Positions 1-12,173 of a stretch of 64,000 bases of DNA are shown here, piece after piece (the first letter of the stretch is position 1; every line of letters begins with the position of its first letter). Position numbers and translations under genes: made by a program. The notes under the pieces are model-generated. The model did no database searches. It worked only from the letters and a program-made list of their open reading frames with translations, and was not told where the DNA came from. Source of the DNA: Paulownia fortunei (taxonomy: Eukaryota; Streptophyta; Magnoliopsida; Lamiales; Paulowniaceae); NCBI GenBank assembly GCA_019321725.1, contig CM033107.1, positions 18,591,445 to 18,655,444 of the forward strand. The letters are read 5' to 3'.

Positions 1-1406
1 AACATGGCAAGTTTGTCAAGTTTTTAACAAATATTTGTGAATTACCAATTTTTTTTACTTTTTTGAGTCGTAGTGGTTCTTCCAACTTCAATGATTAAAA
101 TTAAGCATGACTAATATGGTTTGATTGATGATGGGTGTTGTTTTGGACTTTGATGTTATTATTTGGTTGATATATTTTGTGATAATTATACTCAAATTTT
201 ATTTTGCACAGATAGCTATGTTATTAAGTGTGAAGATAATCATGTCAAAATAGATAGTTTTTATGCTTGTGCTCTAATCATCACTTGGATTTTCGACATG
301 TAGGAGTTGAGTATTAAAACTTTTATTTTTGGTCTGTCGAGGCGAACAATTGATAGTGAACCACTAGAAAAATGATTAAGGCATTAGGCTTTCTAGCACC
401 ATTGTCAAATCAGCTTGTTCTCCATATGATGTTTCAAGAAAACATCTCCTTAGTAAACCACTTTGAGCCTTCCAATAAATAAATATTTTTTTTATAACCA
501 TATCTTTTTACCTAACTTAAATATACTATTATCCAACCCTTATTCTAAAAATGATTGGAGTTTAAGAGACATTCAATTGATAGTGTGAACTTACAAAAGA
601 AATTCAGGTTGGAATAGAATATAAGTGTGGAGGAGTTTCTCTTTAAAAAAAACAAAAAACAAAAAAAAATAGAAAAAATTTTTGCAAAGTGCTACGAGTT
701 GCAACTAAAAATGAGATGTTGCAAGATGAAAAAGAAGGGTCCAATTCAATAACAATAGACCCCAGTGTTGAAATTTGTGGAGTTTGAGAATTCTTCATCA
801 ATAAACTCTCTGTCTCTAATTCCATGAGGTTTTTAGAACTTTTGTTGCATCTTATCCTTTTATTTCTTAGCTACATCACTACCCTTTGGCCCCATTACAA
901 CCTTTGTTGAAAACCTTTTGATTTCGTATGGTCCCTTCAGTATAGTGGAGATTTGCACCAAAGCAAGAGCCTATGATGTTTAACTTTTCTATTAGAGATT
1001 GGGTTATAGTTTTTGTAAGGTTTTATGAGAATTTACTTATTTGAAACATCCATAGTTTCATCACTATTGACATTAACTATCTACACACACACTTGAGTAT
1101 GCTTATTGTAGAAATGTATTCACTTTTGAATGACTAAGAGTTAAACTCAACACTTATCTGATTTTATTTTCCATATTACTTTGTTGCTTCATGAGAAAAA
1201 AAGTTGGAAGGGAGTTATTATAGGTGTTTGTGAGTATCACTACTGAAAACCTTCACGAGACTATAACTCATCCTCTATGGGCCACCTAGGGGTTTAAAGG
1301 CTTGTTGTATATGCTAAATACAATCGTGATTTCCTACGAAAGTGGATTAGTTTATGTTTGTTTTAGGCTTACTCGAGGACAAGCAAGGGTTAAGTATGAG
1401 GGAATT
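1..1406 (+). mobile_element. Ty3/gypsy element, 3' non-coding internal region (left part outside window)
   Basis: This is the untranslated stretch that follows pol and leads into the LTR at 1407. No long open frame is present on either strand. Its right end carries the usual plant gypsy pre-LTR signature: an ACTCGAGGACAAGCAAGGG block at about 1372-1390, followed by a purine-rich tract (GTATGAGGGAATT) directly before the LTR's TGATAAG. In known Athila/Tat-type elements this block lies between the end of integrase and the 3' LTR, so this LTR is a 3' LTR and the coding part should lie left of the window. Assignment of the leftmost few hundred bases is by continuity only. Confidence 0.6.
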
Positions 1407-3056
1407 TGATAAGTGCATATTTTGACATATTTTTGTATCAAATTCTTTATACTTTTCTTGCTTTATACTTGTTAATATTATTGTTTTATTAATATTTTGT
1501 GTTAGGGAATAAATGGAAGCATGTTTTCAAACTTGTGCAGCTTTTCTAATTTGAGCATAACTTCATGATCAAAAGTCCTATGGACCTGAAGCTTATTTCA
1601 TTTGAAAACCAAGAGATAGAGGTACAACATTTATGTTTGAATCTCAGCCCAATTTAATCTTAATTATAGCAGAAAATTCATCTAATTAGTTGCACAAAAT
1701 GGATCACCAAAATTCGGATCAGAGTTTAGCCCAATATTGACTTATTTTACCAATTGGGTTATATCTCTTGGGCCCAAATTTATTTTAGGTTGAAATTTAG
1801 ATATGTTATACATAAGAGGTAAATAAACAAGTTTTCTAAAGACAAGATGGTGTGAAAATATGTCAAAATGATAAAAACATAAGTTGCAAGTTGCTACTGC
1901 TGTTAAAGGATGACTCTTGGACATGACTCAATAATTTGACCATATCTCCTTCATCCGACCCCCATATTTGACAACATATATATGAAAATGTATCAGCGCT
2001 AAAAGATCTACAATTTTGATTCGTTACGTATCTTTAAAATTTGGCTGTATCTGATCGAACAATATAATTCAATTCAGTAGGTGAGAACTTGGTGTAACAA
2101 CTTACCAACTTTTGGCAACTAGCATACCACTTGATTAACCTCTCCATTATTTATTTAGCCTCTAGTTTACTCCAAGTACTATAAATAGGTCATGTACTAA
2201 GCTTGTAAGAGAGGGGGGGGGGGTAGAGGGTTTCTTTAAGCTAAGTTTTCTAGTTTGTATATTTTCTAGTATTGTAAGTTTTCTAGTAGTAATAGAAATG
2301 CATTCTCTAGTTTCTCTTATATTTTTAGTCTTTGCTACTTTTATTATGTCTTTTTAAATTTTATTTTGTTGAAGAATTAGGGTGAACCTCTTGATGGAGG
2401 AAGATGAATGATTATAAGGGTAGAAAATGTTTAAGTATGTTGTATTCTTATTTTTATTTTTTATATAAACCCTACTTGTTTTGTGGTGATTCTTGATTTA
2501 TGTATCTCCAATGGCACAACAAATACTTGGATTCATTTAGTTTATTGTACGATTTTACCCCACCGACTACTAATGTGAAACTTTGATTTATTGTTGACGA
2601 AGGTGTGCATAAATGTTTGATCCCATAAATAAGTGTTGGTGTTAAGAGATAATTAGAAATAGTAAGACAATATCATAATTACCTTATTGCATGAGTTATT
2701 TGATAATATCTTTTGATTGGAACCTTCACTATGTATGGATTCCAATTGTGGCAATTAATAGAGATAAACAGAAAAAATAACGATTTCTTTATCCAAAACT
2801 CAAGAGTGGATCCCTAATCATCAGTACTTTTATTACTTCGGTTTTTCTTTAGTTACAACATACATTAATTATTCATATATTTTATTTCACATAAACTACA
2901 TCTTTTTAAAAATATAAACTTGAATTCTTCAAATAACTTTCCTGTGGATCGACCTCGGACTCACGATAAATTTATTACTTAATACAACCTACACTTGGGT
3001 TTGCAACCTTAAAGTTGTAGCGATTAGAAAATAATTTTTCAATTTCATCGTGAAGT
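1407..3056 (+). mobile_element. Ty3/gypsy 3' LTR (TGATAAG family)
   Basis: The start is set by TGATAAGTGCATATTTTG directly after a polypurine tract. The end is approximate; a CCTGTGGATCGACCTCGGAC block at about 2941 is typical of the last 100 bases of this LTR class, and copia LTR homology starts just after 3056. A TATAAATA box lies at 2180-2187, followed by a run of 11 G at 2213-2223. Bases of about 1944-2745 recur in reverse orientation at 60395-61190. No 5' LTR or target duplication could be assigned. Confidence 0.75.
2180..2187 (+). promoter_or_regulatory. LTR TATA box
   Basis: TATAAATA sits in mid-LTR and is followed about 25 bases on by GAGAG and an 11-G run. The reversed LTR copy keeps it at 60943-60950. 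It is the expected U3 promoter element; whether it is active is unknown. Confidence 0.55.
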
Positions 3057-4366
3057 CACGTAACTTGGAATTGGTACATAGTTGTTGGGTTATTTGAGAT
3101 TCGACTAATAATTCATACCCTAATCCCAATTAGGAGATTAGGAGATAGAAGGACTGTACTTGTATGGTATACTCGTAACTAAAATGTTTGCTATTTCAAC
3201 TATATCTAGATCTTTATGGCATATTGTTAGATGCTAACCATGATTTTTAGGTTTTCATAGTTAATAGCTTGATTCGAAAAGGATTAATAATTTCATTAAT
3301 TGATCAGAATAATTTAGTTGTTTAATTTATTCACAAGGGTTGTGAGTCCACTACTTATTAGTGAACCTAAGAGGTTATAAACTAACTTACACAAGTTCAA
3401 TTCTTGCCATGGGAATTAATCCAACTCTTGGATTAATTAAATTAGATAATATAATTAATTAATTTATTGGGCTCAAATTAATTCAAGTATTGAGATAATT
3501 GATTAAGTAAATTAATAAATTGGATCTAATTAGATTGGAGAGCTTAAATTGGACTTATTAATTGGAACAAAATAATAATTGATTGGATAAATTAATTATT
3601 TAAATTTTAATTACTTCATAAAATAGATTAATTATTCAATCGATTGGATAAATTAAATTAGGGTGTAATTAATTATTTAACTAGGTTGAGGTCCATTAAG
3701 TCTGAGTATTATAAAATTAAAGCAGATTAGAGATTGAATTAGGAGTTCAAATTTTAATGACAGAAGAAAGAATGGAATACTAATGACATAAGGATATTGA
3801 TGTGGTATCACCTCCATTCCAAGTTGGATATCAACTTCAATAAGCTTGTAACGTAAGGCCTAGATATTGGCTTATGAAAAAAAAATAGGGATAAATAACA
3901 TAAAAGAGCATAAAGCGTTGCACATAGAATCTCATTCTCCTAATTCTTTTCTCTCTCCTTTTTTTTCTTTTGGGATTCATGCTTTTCTTTTTTTTTTAAT
4001 AATTTTTTTCTTCTTTTTTTCATGAATCCTAAGGCTTCATTTCTTATTCTTTTGCTTTCACAACCCCAAACTTGTTTCTTTTCATCAACATGCATTGCCA
4101 TTTATTTCTTTGCTTATTTTCCTTGCTCATACCCCTAAATACATTCATTCGTGCCCTCAACATGTCTCCATTAGATCCATTGATAAGATTGTACACAAAA
4201 TGTCACACTTTAAGCTTTCTCAGGGACAATCATTAGTTTTTTGGGGTATAAAGGGTCGGTATAGTGAGCTTCAAGAAATAAAGTCGAATGGTGGTTATTC
4301 ATATATCTTGCACATACCATTCTTTGAAAAGCAGCTCAATGGGATAACTATTGACTAAAAGTGTGA
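3057..4366 (+). mobile_element. Partial, diverged copia LTR
   Basis: The segment matches the inner and 3' part of the copia LTR at 9913-12173, starting around that copy's base 10650. Shared landmarks in the same order are the ACTAATAAT block, the TGTATGGTA block, 'ccactac...agtgaacctaagagg' and the long alternating TTAATT/AATTAA tract. The first part of the LTR is missing where it abuts the gypsy LTR. The right part (from about 3950) is hard to align and the end at 4366 is where homology to the next element starts. The 87-codon frame at 4095-4358 lies in this poorly aligned tail and resembles nothing I know. Confidence 0.6.
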
Positions 4367-5139
4367 TCATGGTAGGCTTGAAAGGCACAAACGAGTCAAA
4401 AATGGCCTAAATCATTTCCAAGTTTGTATTTATCTAGAATTTTGCCTCAAAGAGTAATCAAGCAAGTTCTAAAACACCACAAAATGACCAATACAACTAA
4501 TTGGAAGCAAAATACAACACCAAGTAATATGTAATTCACAAGATTTTGACACGATGTGCTTAATAAAAATTCATCATTCATAGTAAGGATCAAACATACA
4601 AGAATCGCTATGTCACAAGACTAGCAATCTTTCTTTCCATTGGATTCTATACAATATCAATTAGTATCATCATAGGCAAATGGTAATTAAGTTATTCATT
4701 CAATCACAAAACATGAACTCAACTAAGTTTGTCAACAAAGCATGCTTGCTCTTGGACTCTCATCACTCAACATGGGTAATTCAAATTGAAAAATTTATCT
4801 CAGTTTTTCATATAAAGCTCAAACACACAAAATACAAATCCCACCCCCAACTTTAAAATTAACATTGTCCTCAATGTTTAAAGAATTAAAGCACATAAGA
4901 GGTGGAAATAAGAAACTCTTCTTTCCAATAGTGATACACTTGGAGTTCATGGGAGATCCACATATATCACCAAATCGACATCCACCTACACAAGAAAAGA
5001 AAGCATGAAAGCTTATGGGTTAAAGCAATAAAAAAACACAAGCATAAACACAGAAATGCAATAGTTAAAAATGCCTAAATCTAGAAAGCAAACATATTTC
5101 AAAAACTAACTAAGAAATTATTAAAAAATAAAAGAAAAA

Positions 5140-5165
5140 TAGCTTGGGTTGCCTCCCAAGTCGTG
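5140..5165 (-). other. Conserved post-pol block of Athila/Tat-type gypsy elements
   Basis: The minus strand reads CTTGGGAGGCAACCCAAG. In plant gypsy elements of this group this block lies shortly after the integrase stop codon. Its position only about 150 bases after protease remnants shows the size of the internal deletion. Confidence 0.6.
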
Positions 5166-5292
5166 TTTGGTTTATAGTTGTCAGCCTGACTATCTTCTTT
5201 ACTCATCTCGAATCTAAGAATAAGTATTTATCATGTCACGTCTTTGTGTGCTCTAAGAGTGTAGGTGATCCTTCCAGATAGGCAAGGTGAAA

Positions 5293-5905
5293 TTGATCCA
5301 GAGTAGCATCCTTTTAGACATCAACAAGTGTATCCCATATTTCTGCGAATGGTCTTCCAAACATCGTGAAGATGTACCTATCTTTTTCCATATTAAATGA
5401 AAAAATCTGTAGAACACAAGAATTGGTCACCATTCTCAAGCATATCTTGAGTTACCCTAGTAGGTCTTACTTCATCTAGTGCATGCTTTTTAAAATTAAA
5501 TAATGAAATTGAATTAGTTCTTGCATCTAGATCACATAATGCTATTTCACAAGTAGAGTTTCCAATTGAATAAGGGATAATGAAACTCCCTGAATTAGTA
5601 AGCACTTGACGTGGCTTCTCTTGCAAGATGGCATTGCACTTTTCAGTCATTTCGCACTCGTCCATTATTTGTTGTTGGATGGCTTGGCAATGCTCCATTG
5701 GATTGATTTTCATCTCACTTGGAAAGTTTTTTTTATGCTTTTGAGCATTAATTTCAGTCACAAGCTGTCCAATTTGATTTTCTATTGATTTCATTTGAGC
5801 TCCTAAACTTGAAGCCAGCTGCCCTAATTCAGTCTCAATGTTGTCTATCTTTGCTTCATTCTTATTCAATCGGGCTCTTGTTTCACCAATGAAAGTGCTT
5901 AGCAA
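5293..5905 (-). pseudogene. gag C-terminus / aspartic protease remnant of gypsy element
   Basis: A 170-codon open frame (5905-5393) begins with a heptad-like stretch containing LGQLASSLGAQ and ENQIGQLVTEI, the pattern seen near the end of plant gypsy gag. It then jumps to the protease region: GSFIIPYSIGN followed by ALCDLDAR. Family members normally have ALCDLGAS here, so the catalytic D-L-G is altered to D-L-D. Downstream, past a stop and in pieces, MFGRPFAEIW...LVDV (about 5370-5320) matches the LGRPFLATGR-type segment that links protease and RT. The gag-to-protease spacing is shorter than usual, which implies an in-frame deletion. The frame is open by chance of decay; a working product is very unlikely. 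Confidence 0.65.
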
Positions 5906-6280
5906 ATCCTCTAATTATGCCTTTTTCTCAGCTTTGGTTTTCATAAATGAAGTGCTAGTGGATACCATGGAATCCTTCGCTTGAGAAGCTCCAAAAGAAG
6001 TCCAAGTTGCAAATTGGTTAGAAAGAAAAGAAATTTGTGCAACTAATTATGTAAATGGATCTACCTCAAGAACACCGGCAACCTTTTAATGGAAGACCTC
6101 TTAGAAGGCCATTGATAGCTATTAGTAGCTATCTCCTTCAGACTCCTAGCCTTATGCATACAAATACGTATAACCCGGTGCAAGGCAAGACAACATCAAA
6201 ATACGTAAAAAAAGTAAAAGCAATCTAGACTAAAATCAAGACTAAGTCATAACAGTATTAATACAATTATGATAAAACAA

Positions 6281-6305
6281 TCCCCGGCAAAGGCGCTAAA
6301 AACTT
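6281..6305 (-). other. Primer-binding region of gypsy element
   Basis: The minus strand reads TTTTTAGCGCCTTTGCCGGGGA just after the LTR end. Plant Athila/Tat-type elements carry TTTTTGGCGCCGTTGCCGGGGA at this position, so two or three bases have changed. It fixes the orientation and identifies the neighbouring LTR as the 5' LTR. Confidence 0.7.
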
Positions 6306-6308
6306 GAA

Positions 6309-8195
6309 TGTAAAATATTTTACAAACCGTAAGTGCATAGTGTCAAGTTTTAATATAACAGTGAGTTGAGTTGAGTATCCACAAGGATTGTAATAAAAAA
6401 TTGCATTAAGTATCATAGTTCAAATAGTCCTAATTTTATCTAGAAGATCGAATGATGATTGAAACAACAAAGTAAAGTAAGATAAAAATGCAAAGACAAG
6501 AGTGGAATTTTTAGAAACAATATAACAAATACTTTATGAGCAAGTCTAGAGGAATGACTTACCTAATTATCACCTATGTTCTTCCTTCTAAAATATACCA
6601 ATTCAAGTCAACAACACATGTAAGTTAAGAATTCCGAACCTTATCAATTCTCTCTCTCAAGTGCCAAATTTACTATGAGTTCCAACATGAATTTTGATAT
6701 CTCTATAAAAATTCAAGAATAAAACTCTACAAAAGTTTAATGAATTCTTCTTCAAAACTTTAAAGGTTTCATAAGCTTCTCAACTCTATGATTCCTAGGT
6801 TGTGTTATCCCTATGATCATATATAATCTTTCCTCTCTCGAGTGCCGAATCTCATACGTTAAACAATCTCAATTAATGATCAGTTAATCAAGATGAAATA
6901 CTAAACAAGATAACACAAACAAGATGAAAAACTTGAATTAATATTATTTGGAACTCAAAACATAGGATCAAATAAGGTTACATCATCCTCTAGAAAGAAA
7001 TGTTTAGTTCACCATGGATGAATACAACTTCAAGAAATAAATAAGAAAGAACATGGAAATTGTTCACCAATTTGTGAAGTGGAAGGAATGGTTGATACTC
7101 TCCTTGTCTCCAAAAATGGCTTACTTCTCTCCAAGAATGGCTACCTTTGGTTCCAAGAACCAATCCTACTCCTATTTGGTTGATGTTGATCTTCCCCTTT
7201 TAAACTTCTCCCCAATGATTCTTTCCCCAAGAGTCTTCCAAAAGAAACCTTGAAATCCTTCCACTTTTCTTGGCTTTTCTTCAAAAGAAACCTGAAAATC
7301 ATTCTAATTTTCTTGGTTGTTCTTCAAAAGAAACCTGAAAATCATTCCTTTTTTCTTGGCTTTTTCTTCTTTTTATCCCCACCAATTTAGTGTTTCTGCT
7401 AGAGCATCACATGGGTAATGATGTATAGGTGTATCTAATGTGTATATCTCATAAAAATTCCAAAATTCATGATCTATTGCCCCTTGTCGCAAAGAAAATA
7501 CATCAGCATCTTTTTTGTTGGAAGGGCAGCGTCTAGGTATGGAATAACGGTGCTTAGGCACTGTGTATTCTATCTTGTAAGCCTTGGACGGTGCCTAGGC
7601 GCTCTGTTTTGGTGCCTAGGCGCCAGGCATTCTGTCCTGGCAGCCTCATTTCAGCACTTTGATACTGTTCAGCCCATTGCAACTAATTTTTGATCTCTTT
7701 TTAAGCTGAATTGGATTTGGTTTTCTTCTAATGAATTGTAGATATGTGTCTTGGATTTCTAGGGGCACGAAATGAACTAAATAGGACATCTTTGGAGAGA
7801 GTTATTCTAGAAATTCCATAATGTGTCATACTAGAAAAGTTCATTCCGTGGTGACCATTGAACTCGATGTTTCTCATTGAAATAGAATGAATTAGATTTT
7901 GTGGTAAACATAAAAGTTGTATATATATCTCTTGGATTTCCATTGGATCAAGAATGAAGTTTATATGAAATTGGGGCCAAGAGTTATGAGTAAAATACGA
8001 AAACTGCCATCAGTAGCACCACAACTCGAATTCCTAAACATTTCTACCATTTTTTATTTCTTTCCATTTTCTTCTCTTATTGTCATTACCTACAAGATTT
8101 CAAACTAAATGCATAAAAAGTAACAAAAATACTTGAAAACAAACTAAATGTTAATCAAAAGACATATGAATTATTGGTATAAAACCAATTTATCA
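6309..8195 (-). mobile_element. Gypsy 5' LTR (TGATAA family, minus orientation)
   Basis: On the minus strand it starts TGATAAATTGGTTTTATACC at 8195 and ends TGTAAAATATTTTACA at 6309, directly before the primer-binding region. A related copy lies at 46320-47828, with the same start, the same end block and long shared stretches (for example around 6360-7050 against 46370-47080). A GC-rich, palindrome-rich cassette at 7520-7640 interrupts the otherwise AT-rich LTR and has no counterpart in the second copy. The short open frames at 7053-7253, 7373-7561 and 7469-7693 lie inside the LTR and are not genes. Confidence 0.75.
7549..7624. repeat. Cluster of three CTAGGC-centred palindromes inside gypsy LTR
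   Basis: Near-copies of GGTGCCTAGGCGC occur at 7549-7561 (with CTTAGG), 7590-7602 and 7611-7624. Each is close to its own reverse complement. The cassette is far richer in GC than the flanks. Confidence 0.7.
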
Positions 8196-9912
8196 GACAC
8201 ATCGGCTGATGCTGGCCCTCTGAGGCACAACCTCTTCGAAGATCTAAAAGTGTCTTAACGGTACCTACGAGGTACAACTTGTTGTTAGAGGACAAATAAG
8301 AAAGACTCTCCTTAGATAATGATCCAAGAAGTTATGGAGAGGCGATGTCTGACATCGACTCGGAGAAGTGGTAAGAAGCTATGCAATCTGAGATGAACTC
8401 CATGTACTCCAACAAGGTATGAACCTTGGTGGACCCACCATAGGGAATTGTTCCCATTGGTTGCAAATGGGTCTAGAAGCAGAAGCTTGGAGTAGATGGA
8501 GAGGTAGCGACCTATAAGGCACGACTGGTAGCAAAAGCTTATACTTAGAAGTAATGAATTAATTATGAGGAAACTTTTTCGCCAGTAGCGAAGCTTAAAT
8601 CCATTCACATACTATTAGCCATATATGCATATTATGACTATGAGATATGGCAAATGGATGTGAAGACCACTTTCCTTAATGGAAACACTAAGAAATAGAT
8701 CTATATGAAGCAGCGAGAAGGCTTCATATCCAAAAGGAGTGAGCAAAAAGTTTGCATGCTCAAGAGATCCATTTATGGACTTAAACAAGCTTCGAGGAGT
8801 TGTAATATCCAGTTTGATAAAAACAATAAAAATGTTTAATTTTTATAAGAACCCGAATGAACCATGTGTCTACAAGAAGGTTCATTGGAGTGCAGTTACA
8901 TTTGTTGTGCTCTACATTGATGACATCTTACTCATTAGAAATGATGTAGGGATGTTGCAATCAACGAGGACTTGGTTTTCTAATCTATTTTCCATGAAGG
9001 ACTTGGGACATGCATCTTTTATCCTAGGTATAAAGATCTATAGAGATAGATCAAGAAGGATGAATGAACTATCCCAGTCCATGTACATAAACAAAGTACT
9101 AAAAAGTTTTACCATGGAGGAATCTAAGAGAGGATTCCTACCTATGAGTCATGGGGTTTCACTCTCTAAGATTATGTGTCCCAAGACACCTGAAGAGAGA
9201 GAAAGGATAGCTTGCATACCTTATGTTTCTGCAATAGGGAGCATAATGTATGCAATGTTATATACAAGACTTAATATAGCACATGCTCTGAGTGTCACGA
9301 GTAGATATCAGTCCAATCTAGGGGAAGAACACTGGAAAGCCATTAAGATGATTCTCAAGTACTTGAGAAGGACTAAGAATATCTTTCTGATATACAACAA
9401 TGGAGAACTAAAACTGGAGCGATAAACAAACTTTAGTTTTCAGTCCAATATAGACAACTCAAAGTCCATGTATGGATACATATTCACTCTGAATGGTGGT
9501 GCGGTCAATTGGAAAAGTTCTAAGCAAGAGATGACTACAGACTCTACCACCGAAGCTGAATATATTGTTGCATTAGATGAAACAAAAGAAGTTGTTTGGA
9601 TAAGAAACTTTATCCAAGGATTGGGTGTAGTTTCATCCGTTGTTGATCCAATTATAATTTGTTGTGATAATAATGGAGCCATTACGCAAGCAAAGGAGCC
9701 AATATCTCATTAAAGATCCAAGCACATAATGAAACGATATCACTTGATCAGATAGATCATTGATAGAGGCAACGTCATTGTGGATTGAGTTACCTCAGTT
9801 AAAATATAGTATAACCACTTACTAAGCCCTTAGCACAGAAGATATTCGATCGACATCTTGAAAAAATTGGCCTTAGATACATGGGCAATTGGAGCTAGGG
9901 CTAGTGGGAAAT
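8196..9912 (+). pseudogene. Ty1/copia pol: reverse transcriptase and RNase H remnant
   Basis: Copia RT starts in broken frames at about 8300: a VDPP block, then CKW, YKARLVAK, MDVKTTFLNG and SIYGLKQA can all be read with stops and shifts between them. A continuous frame (8739-9425) then carries the catalytic LYIDDILL (YIDD at 8913-8924), FILGIKIYRD and IPYVSAIGSIMYAM. RNase H follows in another frame (9468-9713) with NWKSSKQ, STTEAEYI, a CDN motif and KEPISH. The last internal bases (GCTAGGGCTAGTGGGAAATT, 9893-9912) are the polypurine tract before the 3' LTR. gag, protease and integrase are missing: the left edge is cut by the gypsy insertion at 8195. The element is not functional. Confidence 0.9.
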
Positions 9913-12173
9913 TATTAAAGTAGGATGCCTAATACCCCAATTGGATTAGGTTTATTGTACTCTTTTTCTTTTATGAATATAATCTTATCAGGATTCATAT
10001 TAATAAAAAAATATTTTCTTTATCTTATGTCATGTATCTTTTAATTTTGCACATTAGATAAAGTCCTTATACCAAATTTAACTACAGGGTATGGTCATGC
10101 ATATGATAGTGATCATAGAACATGCCTCTAAAGCTTTTGGTCTTAAATAAGTTTTGAGTCGAGAGCTTTCTGAGATGGAATATCAAATAGCTCAATAATA
10201 CTCGCACATGTGATGCATGCTCATGAGATATGGATGTCGCATTCCATTGGCATTAGCGTAGAGACATAAGTGCATGTATGTGGGTGCTTGATAGGGAACA
10301 AGTACACCGAACATGGCCCATAAGAAATTCTTAGTTGGAGGCTTTGCCTGTTGAAATAAGAATTTTTGTGTTGTGATAGTACACGGCTAGTTCTCAGACT
10401 TGAGGCACGATGGTAGCCTTGTGTGCAGCCTACAACACTTTGATATATTTTCTAATTACTTAACAACCACCGAAGGGTATGTTGGGTGTTGCATTGGTGT
10501 GCATAGAGGTTTGTCAGTGGCTAATATAGAATTCGACACTTGTCTTTTTAAATAAGAGAATCTCTTGTGTTTTCATAGTTTATGATTCAAAGACCTTGGT
10601 CAAGGCAGGATAAATTGTGATTCATCAAGAATTATTGAAACTTGAAATGTGATCACAATCATTGAATCATTTAGGGTTTTGACTAATAATCCATGTCCTA
10701 GATTCAATCGGGAGGTTAGCTGTCAAAAGGACCCTACGTGTATGGTACTTGCAATTGAAATAGGTTTACTCGTTATTTCACCCAACACTAGTTTGTCATG
10801 ATTATTTGCTAGATATTTTCATGGATGGTGAGGTTCTTGGATTTAAGGAGTTAATTCGGATTAATTAATTAATTAATTAATCGGAATAATTGTTATTCAT
10901 AAGTTGCAAAATATTATAAGCCCACTACTAGCTTAGTAGTGAACCTAAGAGGGTCACACATCTTTATGGAAAGTAATATTTTTAATTTTAGAATTTATCC
11001 AATGATTGGAAATTAATTAATTAATTAAGAGTTTTATTTAATTTAATGGTTAAATTAAATTATTCAATTAAGTAATTAAATTATTTAATTGCACCTAATT
11101 TGATTAGGAAGCCCAATTGGAGTAAATTAAATTAATCAATTGGATTGATTAAATTGAGATTAAATCAATTAGATTGATTTGTGAATTTTTGAGTCCAAGC
11201 CCAAAAATTAATGTGGATAACTTAAGAAGCCCATTAAAATATGAAGAGAAAAAATTAAATCAATATGATTTATTTAATTAACATGTTTACAGATAAATAA
11301 ATAAAGTGACTGATTTTATGGGAATAAATCGGCCACTATAATTTATTTTATATGTAAATATAATTTAAGTATATATATTTGATATATATCTATCTTCATA
11401 TTATTTGAAGAGTTCAAATTAATATCAGGAACGTATGTAGACAATTTTGATGTTTAATATAGTCTCAAATAAATCCATACATATAGGAGAGAGAAAAATA
11501 GAAGAATTGTTGGAATATTTGGAATATTTCCAAGATAAAATTTTGAAATAGTTCAAAATTGACAAATTTTTCAAGAGTTAAAGTATGAGCAAAATTTCAG
11601 CCCCTATAAATAGAGATGGCTGAAAATTCAGCAAAAAATAAGCAAAAATTATTTGGTTAAGTCTTTTATTTTTCTCTCCAAGAAAAGAAAGAAAGAAAAA
11701 AGTGTTTTCTTGAAATCTTGATTTTCTTGTTCTTTAAAAGAAAACTAGTTTCTTGATATTCTCTTTATATTCAAGTTTCAAAAACTTAAAAGAATCAATC
11801 TTTATTATTTTTGAAAGTTTGTTCTTGATCCATCAATTGGATCAAAAGACAAAATTTACTTTGGTTCTAGTTTAGTAAATAATTAAGAGGATACTAGTGA
11901 ATCCTTTTAATTGATGTGGACCTAATAGAGAGGAGACACTTGGATTCCTACAAATTTTGAAAGTCTAGGATAAGCAATTGATTGCTTCATTCCCTACTAT
12001 AACCGGAGTGCGAGAAAGGTATAATTTGAATTTAGTATTTGTTAATATATTCATTTAAATAAGTGTGATCATTAGAACCGCTTTCAAATCGAGGAGATAT
12101 ATATATTTATATTTGATAAAGAAAAATTTAATTTTTCACTGCGTGTGCTCCTACGATTAAAGCGAACCCAACA
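9913..12173 (+). mobile_element. Copia 3' LTR (family 1)
   Basis: It begins TATTAAAGTAGGATGC (the intact family start is TGTTAGAGTAAGATG, so the second base has mutated) right after the polypurine tract, and ends GCGAACCCAACA. The solo copy at 14545-16814 aligns end to end, with similarity of very roughly 80-85% by eye. Mid-LTR holds a long TTAATT/AATTAA-rich tract and TATAAATA at 11605-11612. The next five bases are taaat; the matching 5' target copy is not in view. Other copies: 3057-4366, 20926-22830 (-), 50421-51594 (-) and 52841-59741 (-). Confidence 0.85.
11605..11612 (+). promoter_or_regulatory. Copia LTR TATA box
   Basis: CCCCTATAAATAGAGATGG is conserved as CCCCTATATATAGGGATGG in the solo LTR (16241-16248). 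It is the likely U3 core promoter of this family. Confidence 0.55.

Larger units (their letters stand above)
4367..8195 (-). mobile_element. Internally deleted Ty3/gypsy (Athila/Tat-like) element
   Basis: Reading on the minus strand, the order is 5' LTR (8195-6309), primer-binding region (6305-6281), a short gag/protease remnant (5905-5293), the conserved 'GGGAGGCAACCCAAG' block at about 5145-5160, and a pre-LTR block at about 4842-4885 (GAGGACAATG, then a GGGGGTGGG purine tract). Reverse transcriptase, RNase H and integrase are all missing between protease and the conserved block, so several kilobases were lost. The 3' LTR is absent: the sequence stops at about 4366. The part at 4372-4700 is similar to 48650-48900, which belongs to a related copy. 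The 5' end interrupts copia sequence at 8196. Confidence 0.7.

Noticed and set aside
4095..4358. 87-codon plus-strand open frame, considered as a small gene or captured exon
   Set aside because: It lies in the poorly aligned tail of a copia LTR, has no recognisable domain, signal or splice context, and such lengths occur by chance.
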